Shown in pieces: positions 40,469 to 49,028 of a stretch of 64,000 nucleotides of DNA. The DNA comes from IMCC45349 sp047219225 (lineage in GTDB: Bacteria; Bacteroidota; Bacteroidia; Flavobacteriales; Flavobacteriaceae). The notes under the pieces are model-generated. The model ran no database searches, was not told the DNA's origin, and saw only the letters and a list, made by a program, of their open reading frames with translations. Within the stretch, counting starts at the first letter, position 1. The number at the start of each line of letters is the position of its first letter. The stretch lies in NCBI RefSeq assembly GCF_047219225.1, contig NZ_CP178208.1, positions 930,001 through 994,000 on the forward strand, written 5' to 3'. The position numbers and the translations under genes were made by a program.

Positions 40469-41263
40469 ATGCTTCAAAAAAGATATCAAGGCTTTTTAAA
40501 AACTCCTGTTTTATGGAGAGGCAACTCTGTTTTTGGGCTAGTACAATTTCAAATTAAATCTTCAATTTCAAAAATTGATATTTCTATTGATAACAAACTT
40601 AGACTGGGAAAATATATTGAACATCTTGTTACTTTTGAACTCAATCAAAGTAACACTGTTATTACTTTAGCTCAAAACATTCAAATTCAAAATAACAAAA
40701 TTACCTTAGGAGAATTAGACTGTTTGCTCCTTCAAAATGAAAAACCTATTCATCTAGAAATCATTTATAAATTCTATTTATATGATGATACAGTTGGAAA
40801 TACAGAAATTGAGCATTTTATTGGACCAAACAGAAAAGACTCATTAATTGAAAAATTAACTAAATTAAAAGACAAGCAGTTACCTATACTCTATTCAAAA
40901 CACTGTAAACCTTATTTAAATAGGTTTGATTTGGAAGCTGAAAACATCTCTCAACAAGTCTATTTTAAAGCGCAATTGTTTGTTCCTTATTCTAATCAAG
41001 ATATTCAGCTTAAAACACTCAACAATAATTGTATTATTGGCTTTTACATCACAAAGTATGAGCTCTCAAATTTTAAGGATTATAAATTCTATATTCCTAG
41101 AAAAAAAGATTGGTTATTAAAACCTCATACTAATGTAACTTGGATAAATTATGATAGTTTTAAATCAGACATAAAGGAATATTTGGATAGAAATTTCTCT
41201 CCGTTATGTTGGATTAAAATGAAAAATGGAGCATTACAAAAGTTATTTTTAGTTTGGTGGTAA
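40469..41263 (+). CDS. DUF1853 family protein
   Basis: A 264-residue cytoplasmic protein. The DUF1853 pattern is seen in RLGKYIEHLVTFEL, GELDCLLLQNEKPIHLEIIYKFYLY and HFIGPNRKDSLIEKLTKL. The acidic residues Glu51 and Asp84 (GELD) and the pair Glu97/Lys101 are arranged as in PD-(D/E)xK nucleases, which makes a nuclease-like fold plausible. No function is established. It follows the metallophosphoesterase gene and ends at a bidirectional terminator. Confidence 0.8.
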   Translation: MLQKRYQGFLKTPVLWRGNSVFGLVQFQIKSSISKIDISIDNKLRLGKYIEHLVTFELNQSNTVITLAQNIQIQNNKITLGELDCLLLQNEKPIHLEIIYKFYLYDDTVGNTEIEHFIGPNRKDSLIEKLTKLKDKQLPILYSKHCKPYLNRFDLEAENISQQVYFKAQLFVPYSNQDIQLKTLNNNCIIGFYITKYELSNFKDYKFYIPRKKDWLLKPHTNVTWINYDSFKSDIKEYLDRNFSPLCWIKMKNGALQKLFLVWW

Positions 41264-41268
41264 AACAC

Positions 41269-41298
41269 AAAAAAAGCCTCCAGTATGGAAGCTTTTTT
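41269..41298. terminator. Bidirectional terminator between DUF1853 and ferredoxin genes
   Basis: An A-tract and GCCTCC (41271-41281) pair with GGAAGC and a T-tract (41287-41297) with mismatched C and A. It separates convergent genes. Confidence 0.65.
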
Positions 41299-41317
41299 AT
41301 ATAATAATGTGTGATGT

Positions 41318-41650
41318 TTAACTCTCTGGAGCTAACTCTATTTCTAAACCATCAAGCTCTGGTGTAATTTGTATTTGACAACCTAAACGACTGTTATCTT
41401 CTACATAAAAAGCTTCACTTAACATCGCTTCTTCATCATCTTGCATTTCTGGCAATTCATGATCTGACTTTACATAACATTGACAAGATGCACACATAGC
41501 CATACCTCCACAAACACCAATTGTACCTTCAGGAGCTAGCTCGTAAGCACGTACAACTTCCATAATATTCATAGCCATATCTGTTGGCGCTTCAATATTA
41601 TGAGTTACACCTTCTCTATCTGTAATTGTTATTTTTACATCTTGTTCCAT
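41318..41650 (-). CDS. [2Fe-2S] ferredoxin
   Basis: A 110-residue ferredoxin of the adrenodoxin type. The four cluster cysteines are Cys47, Cys53 and Cys56 (GVCGGMAMCASCQCYV) and Cys91 (RLGCQI), the usual C-x5-C-x2-C plus distant Cys arrangement. It would carry single electrons, presumably receiving them from the flavoprotein encoded 51 bases upstream. The whole group (Mrp, NifU-type scaffold, reductase, ferredoxin) is in one direction, pointing to iron-sulfur or electron-transfer roles. Confidence 0.93.
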   Translation of the reverse strand: MEQDVKITITDREGVTHNIEAPTDMAMNIMEVVRAYELAPEGTIGVCGGMAMCASCQCYVKSDHELPEMQDDEEAMLSEAFYVEDNSRLGCQIQITPELDGLEIELAPES

Positions 41651-41701
41651 TTAGGCTATTTTTTATTTATAGACCTTAGACTCTATTCAAAGAGATAAAT
41701 A

Positions 41702-42763
41702 CTACTCAATTTTCTTAACAACAGCTTTTGGCGCTTCTTTTCGTGTTCCATCAAATCCATCAATACCACTAACTGTTGTGTATTTTAAGACATATCGTTT
41801 TCCTGGATTAATAATCTTATAAGCTGATTGACACATTAAGGTTGCTTCGTGGAATCCGCAAAGGATCAACTTTAATTTTCCTGGATATGTATTCACATCT
41901 CCAATCGCGAAAATTCCAGGTATGTTTGTTTGATAATCTAATGTATTATCAACTTTAATAGCATTCTTTTCAATTTCTAATCCCCAATTAGCTATAGGTC
42001 CTAATTTAGGAGATAAACCAAAAAGTGGAATAAAATCATCACATTCCAAAACGTATTCTTTTTCTATATGTTGTGATTGTTTTACAACTACTCCTGCCAC
42101 TTTTTCATCGCCAACAACACCAACAACTTCAGCAGGTGTAATAAGGTTAATTTTGCCTTGATTTTTTAACTCTTGTACTTTCTCAACCGAATCTAAAGCG
42201 CCTCTAAACTCGTTACGTCTATGAATTAAAGTTACTTCACTTGCTACATCACTTAAAAAAATGCTCCAATCTAAAGCAGAGTCACCTCCGCCAGCAATAA
42301 CCACACGTTTGTCACGATATACTTCTGGGTCTTTAATCATATAAGCAACTCCTTTATCTTCAAAATCTGCTATATTATGAATTAAAGGTTTTCTTGGTTC
42401 AAAACTTCCTAAACCTCCAGCAATCGCTACAACTGGCGCTTTATGTTTTGTTCCTTTGTTTGTAGTTACAATAAAATTACCATCTTCAAGTTTTTCTATT
42501 GTTTCTGCACGTTCACCAAGTGTAAACCCTGGTTCAAATTGCTTTCCTTGTTCAAGTAATTTTTCTGTTAAATCACCAGCCAAAATCTCTGGATATGCAG
42601 GAATATCATAAATAGGCTTCTTAGGATAAATCTCGCTACATTGACCACCAGGTTGAGGCAAAGCATCAATAAGATGGCATTTTAGTTTTAATAAGCCTGC
42701 TTCAAAAACAGTAAATAAACCTGTAGGTCCAGCACCTATAATTAGTATATCTGTAGTAATCAT
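41702..42763 (-). CDS. Ferredoxin-NADP reductase-like flavoprotein (TrxR-like fold)
   Basis: A 353-residue FAD/NAD(P)-binding oxidoreductase. FAD site: IIGAGPTGLF with the following LPQPGGQCSEIYPKKPIYDIPAY. NAD(P) site: VVIAGGGDSALDW. C-terminal FAD contact: AIGDVNTYPGK. No CxxC disulfide pair is present, so this is not a thioredoxin reductase but the Bacillus YumC-type ferredoxin-NADP reductase. The ferredoxin gene downstream is the likely partner. A gap of 67 bases separates it from the NifU-type gene upstream. Confidence 0.9.
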   Translation of the reverse strand: MITTDILIIGAGPTGLFTVFEAGLLKLKCHLIDALPQPGGQCSEIYPKKPIYDIPAYPEILAGDLTEKLLEQGKQFEPGFTLGERAETIEKLEDGNFIVTTNKGTKHKAPVVAIAGGLGSFEPRKPLIHNIADFEDKGVAYMIKDPEVYRDKRVVIAGGGDSALDWSIFLSDVASEVTLIHRRNEFRGALDSVEKVQELKNQGKINLITPAEVVGVVGDEKVAGVVVKQSQHIEKEYVLECDDFIPLFGLSPKLGPIANWGLEIEKNAIKVDNTLDYQTNIPGIFAIGDVNTYPGKLKLILCGFHEATLMCQSAYKIINPGKRYVLKYTTVSGIDGFDGTRKEAPKAVVKKIE

Positions 42764-42830
42764 GAATTAAAATAGTTTGTTAGCGCAAAATTAAAGCTTA
42801 GATATTTTTTATAATGTGATAAAAGTCACA

Positions 42831-43073
42831 TTAAGCTTCAATATTAATTACGCGTTCTATTTGAGGTGCATATTTTTTAATAGTCATTTCTACTCCAGAT
42901 TTTAATGTCATTTGGTTTACACTACATGAAATACAAGCACCTTCTAATTGTACCTTTACTAATTTATCATCTTCAATGCCGATTAAAGAAATATCACCTC
43001 CATCACTTTGTAAAAAAGGTCTTATTTCATTTAGTGCTTTTTCAACATTATTTCTAATTTCTTCTGAAGTCAT
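42831..43073 (-). CDS. NifU C-terminal domain protein (Fe-S cluster scaffold)
   Basis: A compact 80-residue protein consisting only of the NifU C-terminal fold. The cluster motif is C-x2-C at Cys47 and Cys50 in LEGACISCSVNQMTLKSGVE, and the N-terminal part is IRPFLQSDGGDISLI. Nfu-type proteins carry iron-sulfur clusters to apo-targets. The gene follows mrp by nine bases, so the two are cotranscribed. Confidence 0.93.
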   Translation of the reverse strand: MTSEEIRNNVEKALNEIRPFLQSDGGDISLIGIEDDKLVKVQLEGACISCSVNQMTLKSGVEMTIKKYAPQIERVINIEA

Positions 43074-43082
43074 AATACTGTT

Positions 43083-44216
43083 TTATTTGTTTACAGCTGA
43101 ACATCCAGCCATAGTTGTAATTTTAATTGCTTCTGTTGGTGGTAAATCATCATTTCTTCTCACCACCTCTTGCACTACATTTTGAGTGATTTTTTCAAAT
43201 GCCTCTTCAATTGGAGTAGCATTTTGTAAAGCTGCAGGTCTTCCAATGTCTCCTGCTTCTCTTAAACTTTGAATTAATGGCATTTCTCCTAAGAATGGTA
43301 CTTTTAAATCTTCAGAAAGATTTTTAGCTCCTTCTTTACCAAAAATATAATATTTGTTTTCAGGTAATTCCTTTGGTGTAAAATATGCCATATTTTCAAT
43401 AATTCCTAAAACTGGTACATTAATACTATCCTGCTGGAACATAGCCACCCCTTTTTTAGCATCAGCTAAAGCAACATTTTGAGGTGTACTAACAACAACA
43501 GCTCCAGTAATAGGTAATGATTGCATAATACTTAAATGAATATCACCTGTTCCAGGAGGTAAGTCTAAAAGTAAGAAATCTAATTCTCCCCAAGCTGCAT
43601 CAAATATCATTTGATTTAGTGCTTTAGCAGCCATTGGACCTCTCCAAACTACAGCTTGGTCTGGTCTTGTAAAGAAACCTATGGATAAAATTTTAACGCC
43701 ATAATTTTCAATTGGCTTCATTTTAGATTTCCCATCAACATTTACAGCTAAAGGCTTTTCTGCTTCAACATCAAACATAATAGGAATTGAAGGACCATAA
43801 ATATCCGCATCAAGAATTCCAACTTTAAATCCCATTTTAGCTAAAGTAACTGCAAGGTTAGAAGTTACTGTAGATTTTCCTACACCTCCTTTACCTGAAG
43901 CTACAGCTACAATGTTTTTAATTCCAGGAATTACTTTTCCTTTAATCTCATTTACAGGTTTTGCAGGCGCATCAACCTTTACATTCACTTTTACTTTGGC
44001 CTTTTGGTATACTAAATCATGAATGGTTTTCATGATATCAACTTCTGTACGTTTTTTAGCCTGTAAACTTGGATTTTTTATAGTGATGTCAACTATAACC
44101 TCATCACCAAAAACCACTATGTTTTTTACAGCTTCACTTTCTACCATATTTTGTCCTTCACCAGGAACAGTAATAGTTTTTAAAGCTCTTAATATGTCTT
44201 GTTTATCTAATTTCAC
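43083..44216 (-). CDS. mrp: Mrp/NBP35-family ATPase (iron-sulfur carrier)
   Basis: The start is placed at GTG 44214-44216, giving the usual KLDKQDILRAL N-terminus; a TTG three codons upstream is less likely. The product is 377 residues. The first 90 are a DUF59-like domain. The nucleotide-binding SGKGGVGKST lies near 107-116, and the Switch and conserved DLPPGTGDIHLS segments follow. Mrp/ApbC proteins bind and transfer iron-sulfur clusters. The C-terminus, AGCSAVNK, retains a single Cys. It is the first gene of the iron-sulfur block. Confidence 0.9.
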   Translation of the reverse strand: MKLDKQDILRALKTITVPGEGQNMVESEAVKNIVVFGDEVIVDITIKNPSLQAKKRTEVDIMKTIHDLVYQKAKVKVNVKVDAPAKPVNEIKGKVIPGIKNIVAVASGKGGVGKSTVTSNLAVTLAKMGFKVGILDADIYGPSIPIMFDVEAEKPLAVNVDGKSKMKPIENYGVKILSIGFFTRPDQAVVWRGPMAAKALNQMIFDAAWGELDFLLLDLPPGTGDIHLSIMQSLPITGAVVVSTPQNVALADAKKGVAMFQQDSINVPVLGIIENMAYFTPKELPENKYYIFGKEGAKNLSEDLKVPFLGEMPLIQSLREAGDIGRPAALQNATPIEEAFEKITQNVVQEVVRRNDDLPPTEAIKITTMAGCSAVNK

Positions 44217-44326
44217 GTGTAACAATTTAGATTAATTCTAAAGTGCAAATATACTGTGAATTGTTTAGATATTGAAGTGGTTTTATTGAAATGATTTATA
44301 AGCTAATTTGGTTTAGTTATATCAGC

Positions 44327-44656
44327 TCACAACTCCTTTGAAGGATCCCAAAATACTTTATCCAAATTTTGAATTTGATTGTCAATAACTACAATTCCTT
44401 CACTCTCCAAAAGCTGCTGCATTAGGTTAGTGCCTTCAAAATGATGCTTACCTGTTAATAAACCTTTACGGTTAACAACTCGATGTGCAGGTACATCTTT
44501 ACCACTAGATCCATTCATTGCATAACCAACCATTCTAGCACTTCTAGATGCTCCTAAATATTTTGCAATTGCACCATAACTAGTTACTTTACCATAAGGA
44601 ATTAGCTTAGCAACCTCATAGCATTTATCGAAAAAGTTAAGGGTTTCGGGTTTCAT
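44327..44656 (-). CDS. Alkyltransferase-like (ATL) protein, MGMT family without catalytic Cys
   Basis: A 109-residue member of the O6-alkylguanine-DNA alkyltransferase DNA-binding family: IPYGKVTSYGAIAKYLGASRSARMVGYAMN is the recognition helix region. The alkyl-acceptor PCHRV motif is PAHRV here, with Ala57 in place of Cys. Such ATL proteins bind alkylated guanine but cannot repair it directly, handing it to nucleotide-excision repair. The length fits a single-domain ATL. It is the last gene of an operon with trmB and a LysE-type exporter. Confidence 0.88.
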   Translation of the reverse strand: MKPETLNFFDKCYEVAKLIPYGKVTSYGAIAKYLGASRSARMVGYAMNGSSGKDVPAHRVVNRKGLLTGKHHFEGTNLMQQLLESEGIVVIDNQIQNLDKVFWDPSKEL

Positions 44657-44657
44657 A

Positions 44658-45287
44658 TTATAACTCTTTAATAATATTGACTAAAGTTATTATTGCTATC
44701 ACGCCAGTTATAGTACCAATGATATAGTTCATGTTTTTTTGAGTCGTGAAATTTTTGTTTTTTATTTTATCGAAAAAGAAAATATAAACATAGAGCATAA
44801 TAAAAGTTCCCATAGCTGCTCCTGCCACATATGACGCTATACTAATAGGCTCAAAAGTTAACCATCCAAATGAGGCTAAGGTTATAGTCATATAAGCTTG
44901 GTATGGAATTGGAAAAACATTTAGAGCAGAAAGTAACATTCCTTGAAAAAAACGACTTCGCTTACTTTTAATTGATTGCTCTAATTGAGGCTTTGGTTGT
45001 TTTTTAGCTATTAATAAATAGTAAATAGTAATGAGCACAAATATAACAAAGGCTACACGCTGAAGTATATCTACTACATCTGGATGATTACTCAAATAAC
45101 TTGCAAAAATAGAGGCTATATATGTTTGAACACAAACTATAACACAAACACCAATAGAAAACATAACACCTCTATTATAGCCTTCTTTTAAGCTAACTTT
45201 AGCAGCTGTCATGTTAAGTAAACCGGGAGGAATTACACCTACAAGTGCGATTAATAACCCAATAATAAAGATAAAAGTGATATCCAA
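44658..45287 (-). CDS. LysE family translocator
   Basis: A 209-residue membrane protein with about six helices. The N-terminus LIALVGVIPPGLLNMTAAKVSLKEGYNRGVMFSIGV carries the conserved PPG(L/P) turn and the first helix pair of the LysE/RhtB family. The family exports amino acids such as lysine or homoserine lactones, but substrate cannot be told. It lies two bases after trmB and one base before the ATL gene. Confidence 0.85.
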   Translation of the reverse strand: MDITFIFIIGLLIALVGVIPPGLLNMTAAKVSLKEGYNRGVMFSIGVCVIVCVQTYIASIFASYLSNHPDVVDILQRVAFVIFVLITIYYLLIAKKQPKPQLEQSIKSKRSRFFQGMLLSALNVFPIPYQAYMTITLASFGWLTFEPISIASYVAGAAMGTFIMLYVYIFFFDKIKNKNFTTQKNMNYIIGTITGVIAIITLVNIIKEL

Positions 45288-45289
45288 GC

Positions 45290-45961
45290 TTACTTAATTT
45301 TAAATCTAATATACGTAATTGGTTTGTTTTGCTCTAAGTATTGACTTTCATAAAATGTTTGAATGCTTGTTACTTCTTCTGGGCTTCCTTCTTGTTTATA
45401 CACATCATGGTTAGCGTATAACACTTCATGACCTTCTCCATGAAGCAACCCTAAAGTATAACCATGCATAAACTCGCTATCAGTTTTAAGGTTCATAATA
45501 CCATCAGGTTTCAATACTTTTTTATAACGCTTTAAAAATTCAGCATTAGTCATTCTATGCTTTGTACGTTTGTATTTTATTTGAGGATCTGGAAAAGTAA
45601 TCCAAATTTCATCAACTTCATTTTGCTCAAACACATACTCTAAAAGTTCTATTTGAGTTCTAATAAATGCTACATTAGGAATACTTTCTTCAACAGCAGT
45701 TTTAGCTCCTCTCCAAAAACGAGCACCTTTAATATCTATACCTATAAAATTTTTTTTAGGATATTTCTTTGCTAAGCCAACGCTATATTCTCCTTTTCCA
45801 CATCCTAATTCTAAAACTATTGGATTATCATTTTTAAAGAAAGTCTGCCATTGTCCTTTATGTTTAAAACTTCCATCTACTAACTCTTCACGAGTTGGTT
45901 GTACTACATTAGGAAATGTTTCGTTTTCCTTAAATCGTTTTAATTTATTTTTGCTTCCCAC
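45290..45961 (-). CDS. trmB: tRNA (guanosine(46)-N7)-methyltransferase
   Basis: A 223-residue SAM-dependent enzyme. The SAM motif is VLELGCGKGEYSVGLA near 49-64, FIGID follows, and the TrmB substrate motif is IWITFPDPQIKYKRTKHRM. It makes m7G46 in tRNA. The start codon is GTG 45959-45961; no ATG is available in frame near it, and the MGSKNKLKRF opening is the usual flavobacterial one. It heads the trmB-lysE-ATL operon. Confidence 0.95.
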   Translation of the reverse strand: MGSKNKLKRFKENETFPNVVQPTREELVDGSFKHKGQWQTFFKNDNPIVLELGCGKGEYSVGLAKKYPKKNFIGIDIKGARFWRGAKTAVEESIPNVAFIRTQIELLEYVFEQNEVDEIWITFPDPQIKYKRTKHRMTNAEFLKRYKKVLKPDGIMNLKTDSEFMHGYTLGLLHGEGHEVLYANHDVYKQEGSPEEVTSIQTFYESQYLEQNKPITYIRFKIK

Positions 45962-46004
45962 CTTAATTTAAAATTTTGGTAAAATTAAGGAAACATTTTA
46001 GAGT

Positions 46005-46012
46005 TACCTTTG
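46005..46012 (+). promoter_or_regulatory. -7 box abutting a start codon
   Basis: TACCTTTG at 46005-46012 matches TAnnTTTG exactly and ends seven bases before ATG 46020. A TTTTGG at 45974-45979 may serve as -33 element, though the spacing is long. Confidence 0.55.
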
Positions 46013-46019
46013 TTTTTAA

Positions 46020-47081
46020 ATGGAATTGAAAAAAAGAATATTAGTTGCACCTCTTAATTGGGGTTTAGGACATGCCACAAGGTGTATTCCTATAATCAAT
46101 GCTTTAATTTCTCAAAATTATGAGCCAATAATTGCTAGCGATGGTATAGCATTAAAACTTTTAAAAAAAGAATTTCCCAATTTAGAAGCTATTACTTTGC
46201 CTTCATACAAAGTTACATATTCTAAAAAGGGAAAGCATTTTAAGTTAAAATTACTTAAAGATTCACCTAAAATGCTTAAAGCTATAAAGGCTGAAAAAGA
46301 GCAGGTAAAAAACTTACTAAAAGCAACTCAAATAGATGGTATTATATCTGACAACAGACTTGGAGTGTATAGTAAAAAAGTACCATCGGTTTTTATTTCT
46401 CACCAATTAAATGTACTAAGTGGCAGCACTACTTGGCTAAGCAGTAAAATACATCAAAATATTATTAAAAAATTTGACGAATGTTGGATTCCTGACCTTG
46501 AAGATGAACCAAACTTAAGTGGCAAACTAGGTCATCTAGAACAACAAATTATTCCGATGAAATATTTGGGTGTAGTAAGCAGATTTAATAAATTAAACAT
46601 TAAAAAAGTTTACGATTTAACGGTTTTATTGTCTGGTCCTGAGCCACAACGTTCTATGCTTGAAGAATATCTTTTGGAAGAACTGACAAACTACAATGGT
46701 AAAGTTTTATTTGTAAAAGGGTGCGTAGAAAGTAAGCAGAATACAATAATTAAGAAGAATATTACCATTATAAATTTTATGCAAACGAAAGAACTTGAAA
46801 TAGCTATAAACCAAAGTGATATAATCTTATCAAGATCTGGATATACAACCGTTTTAGATTTAGCTAAACTAGAAAAGAAAGCTTTTTTTATACCGACTCC
46901 TGGTCAATTTGAACAGGAATACTTAGCCAAACGCTTAGATGAAAAAGGTATTACACCTTATTGCTCACAAGATAAATTTACAATCTACCAATTAGCTAGA
47001 ACAGAGAACTACAAAGGTTTTAACTCAATATATAACTCGACAGATTTTAGTAGTTTATTTAACCTTTTCGAGCGTAAATGA
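46020..47081 (+). CDS. MurG-like glycosyltransferase (GT28-type)
   Basis: A 353-residue protein with the two Rossmann-like halves of GT-B enzymes. The N-terminal half opens ILVAPLNWGLGHATRCIPIINAL, the donor/acceptor site of UDP-sugar transferases of this kind. The C-terminal half has ILSRSGYTTVLDLAKLEKKAFFIPTPGQFEQEYLA, equivalent to the nucleotide-binding motif of MurG-type enzymes. Whether it acts on lipid II or another lipid is not shown, and no murein genes are nearby. Its last 27 bases overlap the convergent histidine-kinase gene. Confidence 0.78.
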   Translation: MELKKRILVAPLNWGLGHATRCIPIINALISQNYEPIIASDGIALKLLKKEFPNLEAITLPSYKVTYSKKGKHFKLKLLKDSPKMLKAIKAEKEQVKNLLKATQIDGIISDNRLGVYSKKVPSVFISHQLNVLSGSTTWLSSKIHQNIIKKFDECWIPDLEDEPNLSGKLGHLEQQIIPMKYLGVVSRFNKLNIKKVYDLTVLLSGPEPQRSMLEEYLLEELTNYNGKVLFVKGCVESKQNTIIKKNITIINFMQTKELEIAINQSDIILSRSGYTTVLDLAKLEKKAFFIPTPGQFEQEYLAKRLDEKGITPYCSQDKFTIYQLARTENYKGFNSIYNSTDFSSLFNLFERK

Positions 47082-48098
47082 AAACTCACTTCCAACACCA
47101 TACTCGCTTTCAACGTATATTTTTTCGTCATGAGCTTCTATAATATGCTTCACTATTGCTAATCCTAAACCAGAGCCACCTTCTTTTCTTGAACCACTTT
47201 TGTCCACTCTAAAAAAACGTTCAAATAAACGAGGAATAAACTCTTCTTCTATACCTTCACCATTATCTGTAACTCTAATAATAACTTTGTTTTTTATTAG
47301 ATTTTCGATGCTAATTTCTGTAGTTCCTTTTTCATTACCATATTTAATAGAATTAACAATTAAATTGGTAATTACTTGTTGTATACGTTCTTTATCACCA
47401 ACTACCATAATTGGCTCTTCGTAATCTGCATCTAGTATTAAAGAAATCTTCTTTTTGGCAGCTTTCATCTCTAAAAGCTCGTAAACATTTTTTATAAGCT
47501 CAACAATATCAAAAGGTTCAACATTTAGACTTAAGTCACCAGCTTCTAATTTGGTAATCATATCTAAATCTTTAATGATGTATATAAGCCTTTCTACACC
47601 TTTATCTGCTCTTTCCAAATATTTATTTCTGATACTTTCATCTTCAGCAGCTCCGTCTAACAAGGTTGAAACATAACCTTGCACAGTAAATAATGGTGTT
47701 TTTAACTCGTGAGATACATTACCTATAAATTCCTTTCGATATTCTTCTCTAATTTTAAGTGTTTCAATTTCCAGCTTCTTGTCTTTTGCATACTTATCAA
47801 TTTCTTGAGTAAGTGTACGCATATCAGTGGTTATTTGATCTTTTCTAAAAGAGCTAGATTCCAGTAAGGTTAAATCGTCATATATCTTTTTTACTCTTCT
47901 ATAAATAAAATGTTCAACTCTAAACTGTACTATAAAAAATGAGATGAGAAAAGACACTACAAAAAACAGTAAAATATGAGCAATATTTACTGCGTAAAAA
48001 ACATACAAAAAAACGCTCATAAAAAGCGTTAAAAAAAGACTTATAAACAAAGATGACTTAAAGGCAAATTTGTATGATTTTTTAAAATTTTTACTCAT
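47055..48098 (-). CDS. Sensor histidine kinase (PhoR-like)
   Basis: A 347-residue membrane kinase. Two adjacent membrane helices (about 14-36 and 38-58) leave almost no periplasmic loop. The phosphoacceptor is His130 in FIGNVSHELKTPL, and the ATP-binding domain has VITNLIVNSIKYG, VTDNGEGIEEEF and GSGLGLAIVKHI. The scant periplasmic part suggests sensing within the membrane or through a partner, as for PhoR. The response regulator gene directly upstream overlaps it by one base. Its 3' end overlaps the convergent glycosyltransferase gene by 27 bases. Confidence 0.92.
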   Translation of the reverse strand: MSKNFKKSYKFAFKSSLFISLFLTLFMSVFLYVFYAVNIAHILLFFVVSFLISFFIVQFRVEHFIYRRVKKIYDDLTLLESSSFRKDQITTDMRTLTQEIDKYAKDKKLEIETLKIREEYRKEFIGNVSHELKTPLFTVQGYVSTLLDGAAEDESIRNKYLERADKGVERLIYIIKDLDMITKLEAGDLSLNVEPFDIVELIKNVYELLEMKAAKKKISLILDADYEEPIMVVGDKERIQQVITNLIVNSIKYGNEKGTTEISIENLIKNKVIIRVTDNGEGIEEEFIPRLFERFFRVDKSGSRKEGGSGLGLAIVKHIIEAHDEKIYVESEYGVGSEFSFTLEKVK

Positions 48099-48781
48099 TA
48101 ATTCACAAACTTATATCCAACACCTTTTACAGTTTTAAAAGAATCGTCTCCAATTTTTTCTCTAAGTTTTCTTATATGAACATCAATAGTTCTTCCTCCA
48201 ACAACAACTTCATTTCCCCAAACTTTATCTAAAATTTCTTCTCTTTTAAAAACTTTCCCAGGTTTTGATGTTAGCAAAGATAATAATTCAAACTCTTTTC
48301 TTGGAAGTACTATTTCATTACCATTAAGAAGAATTTTATATTCATCTCTATTAATAATTAAGTTTCCAATTTTAAGAACATCTTCTTGAACCTGTTCTTC
48401 TTTAAATCGTCTTAAAAGTGCTTTAACCTTGCTTACTAAAACTTTTGGTTTAATAGGCTTAGTAATATAATCATCTGCCCCAGCCTCAAATCCAGCTACT
48501 TGCGAATAATCTTCTCCTCTTGCAGTTAAAAATGTAACAATACTATCTTTTAATTCAGGAATAGATCTAATTTGTTCACACGCTTCAATACCATCCATTT
48601 CTGGCATCATTACATCCAAAATTATTAGTTGTGGCTTTTCTTTTTTGGCTTTTTTAACACCTTCAAGACCATTCTCAGCAGTAATAACTCGATAGCCTTC
48701 ATTAGATAAATTGTAACCAACTATTTCTAAAATATCTGGTTCATCATCAACTAATAATATTTTTATATCCTTCTTATTCAT
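48098..48781 (-). CDS. OmpR/PhoB-type response regulator
   Basis: A 227-residue regulator. Receiver domain: acidic pair in LLVDDEPD, phosphoacceptor Asp56 in LIILDVMMPEMDG and Lys in DDYITKPIKP. The DNA-binding domain (about 130-227) is an OmpR-type winged helix ending in VVVGGRTIDVHIRKLREKIGDD...KTVKGVGYKF. It forms a pair with the downstream kinase. The upstream 247-base gap carries a TATCTTTA-like promoter box (minus strand, 48803-48810) and a perfect dyad TTAAGT-A-ACTTAA at 48855-48867. Confidence 0.93.
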   Translation of the reverse strand: MNKKDIKILLVDDEPDILEIVGYNLSNEGYRVITAENGLEGVKKAKKEKPQLIILDVMMPEMDGIEACEQIRSIPELKDSIVTFLTARGEDYSQVAGFEAGADDYITKPIKPKVLVSKVKALLRRFKEEQVQEDVLKIGNLIINRDEYKILLNGNEIVLPRKEFELLSLLTSKPGKVFKREEILDKVWGNEVVVGGRTIDVHIRKLREKIGDDSFKTVKGVGYKFVN

Positions 48782-48802
48782 TTTAAAAAATAATTTATGA
48801 GG

Positions 48803-48810
48803 TAAAGATA
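48803..48810 (-). promoter_or_regulatory. -7-like box of the PhoB-type regulator gene
   Basis: Minus strand TATCTTTA at 48803-48810 is one mismatch from TAnnTTTG and matches the housekeeping TATCTTTG class, 22 bases upstream of the start. Confidence 0.4.
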
Positions 48811-48991
48811 AAATTAATAGTAATGTTTACTACAACTACCCCAATATATAACATTTAAGTAACTTAAGACTTACATAGAATTAACTTTACAAACAAACGT
48901 AATTGTAAACTATTAAAAAACAGATGTTTGCCAAAACGTTAAAGATTACATACTGATAACCTTTTTCTCAAGCTAAAGGTGTTTTTTTTTG

Positions 48992-48999
48992 TATATTTG
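48992..48999 (+). promoter_or_regulatory. -7 box of the lamin-tail protein gene
   Basis: TATATTTG matches TAnnTTTG exactly, 30 bases before the start at 49029. A T-tract precedes it. Confidence 0.5.
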
Positions 49000-49028
49000 A
49001 GGCTCATTAAATTTTATATTAATCAATT

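Noticed and set aside
41702..42763. Thioredoxin reductase
   Set aside because: It has the same overall fold but lacks the CxxC redox pair; it is classed as ferredoxin-NADP reductase-like.
44327..44656. Active methylated-DNA cysteine methyltransferase (Ogt/MGMT)
   Set aside because: Ala57 replaces the acceptor Cys, so it is reported as an alkyltransferase-like protein.
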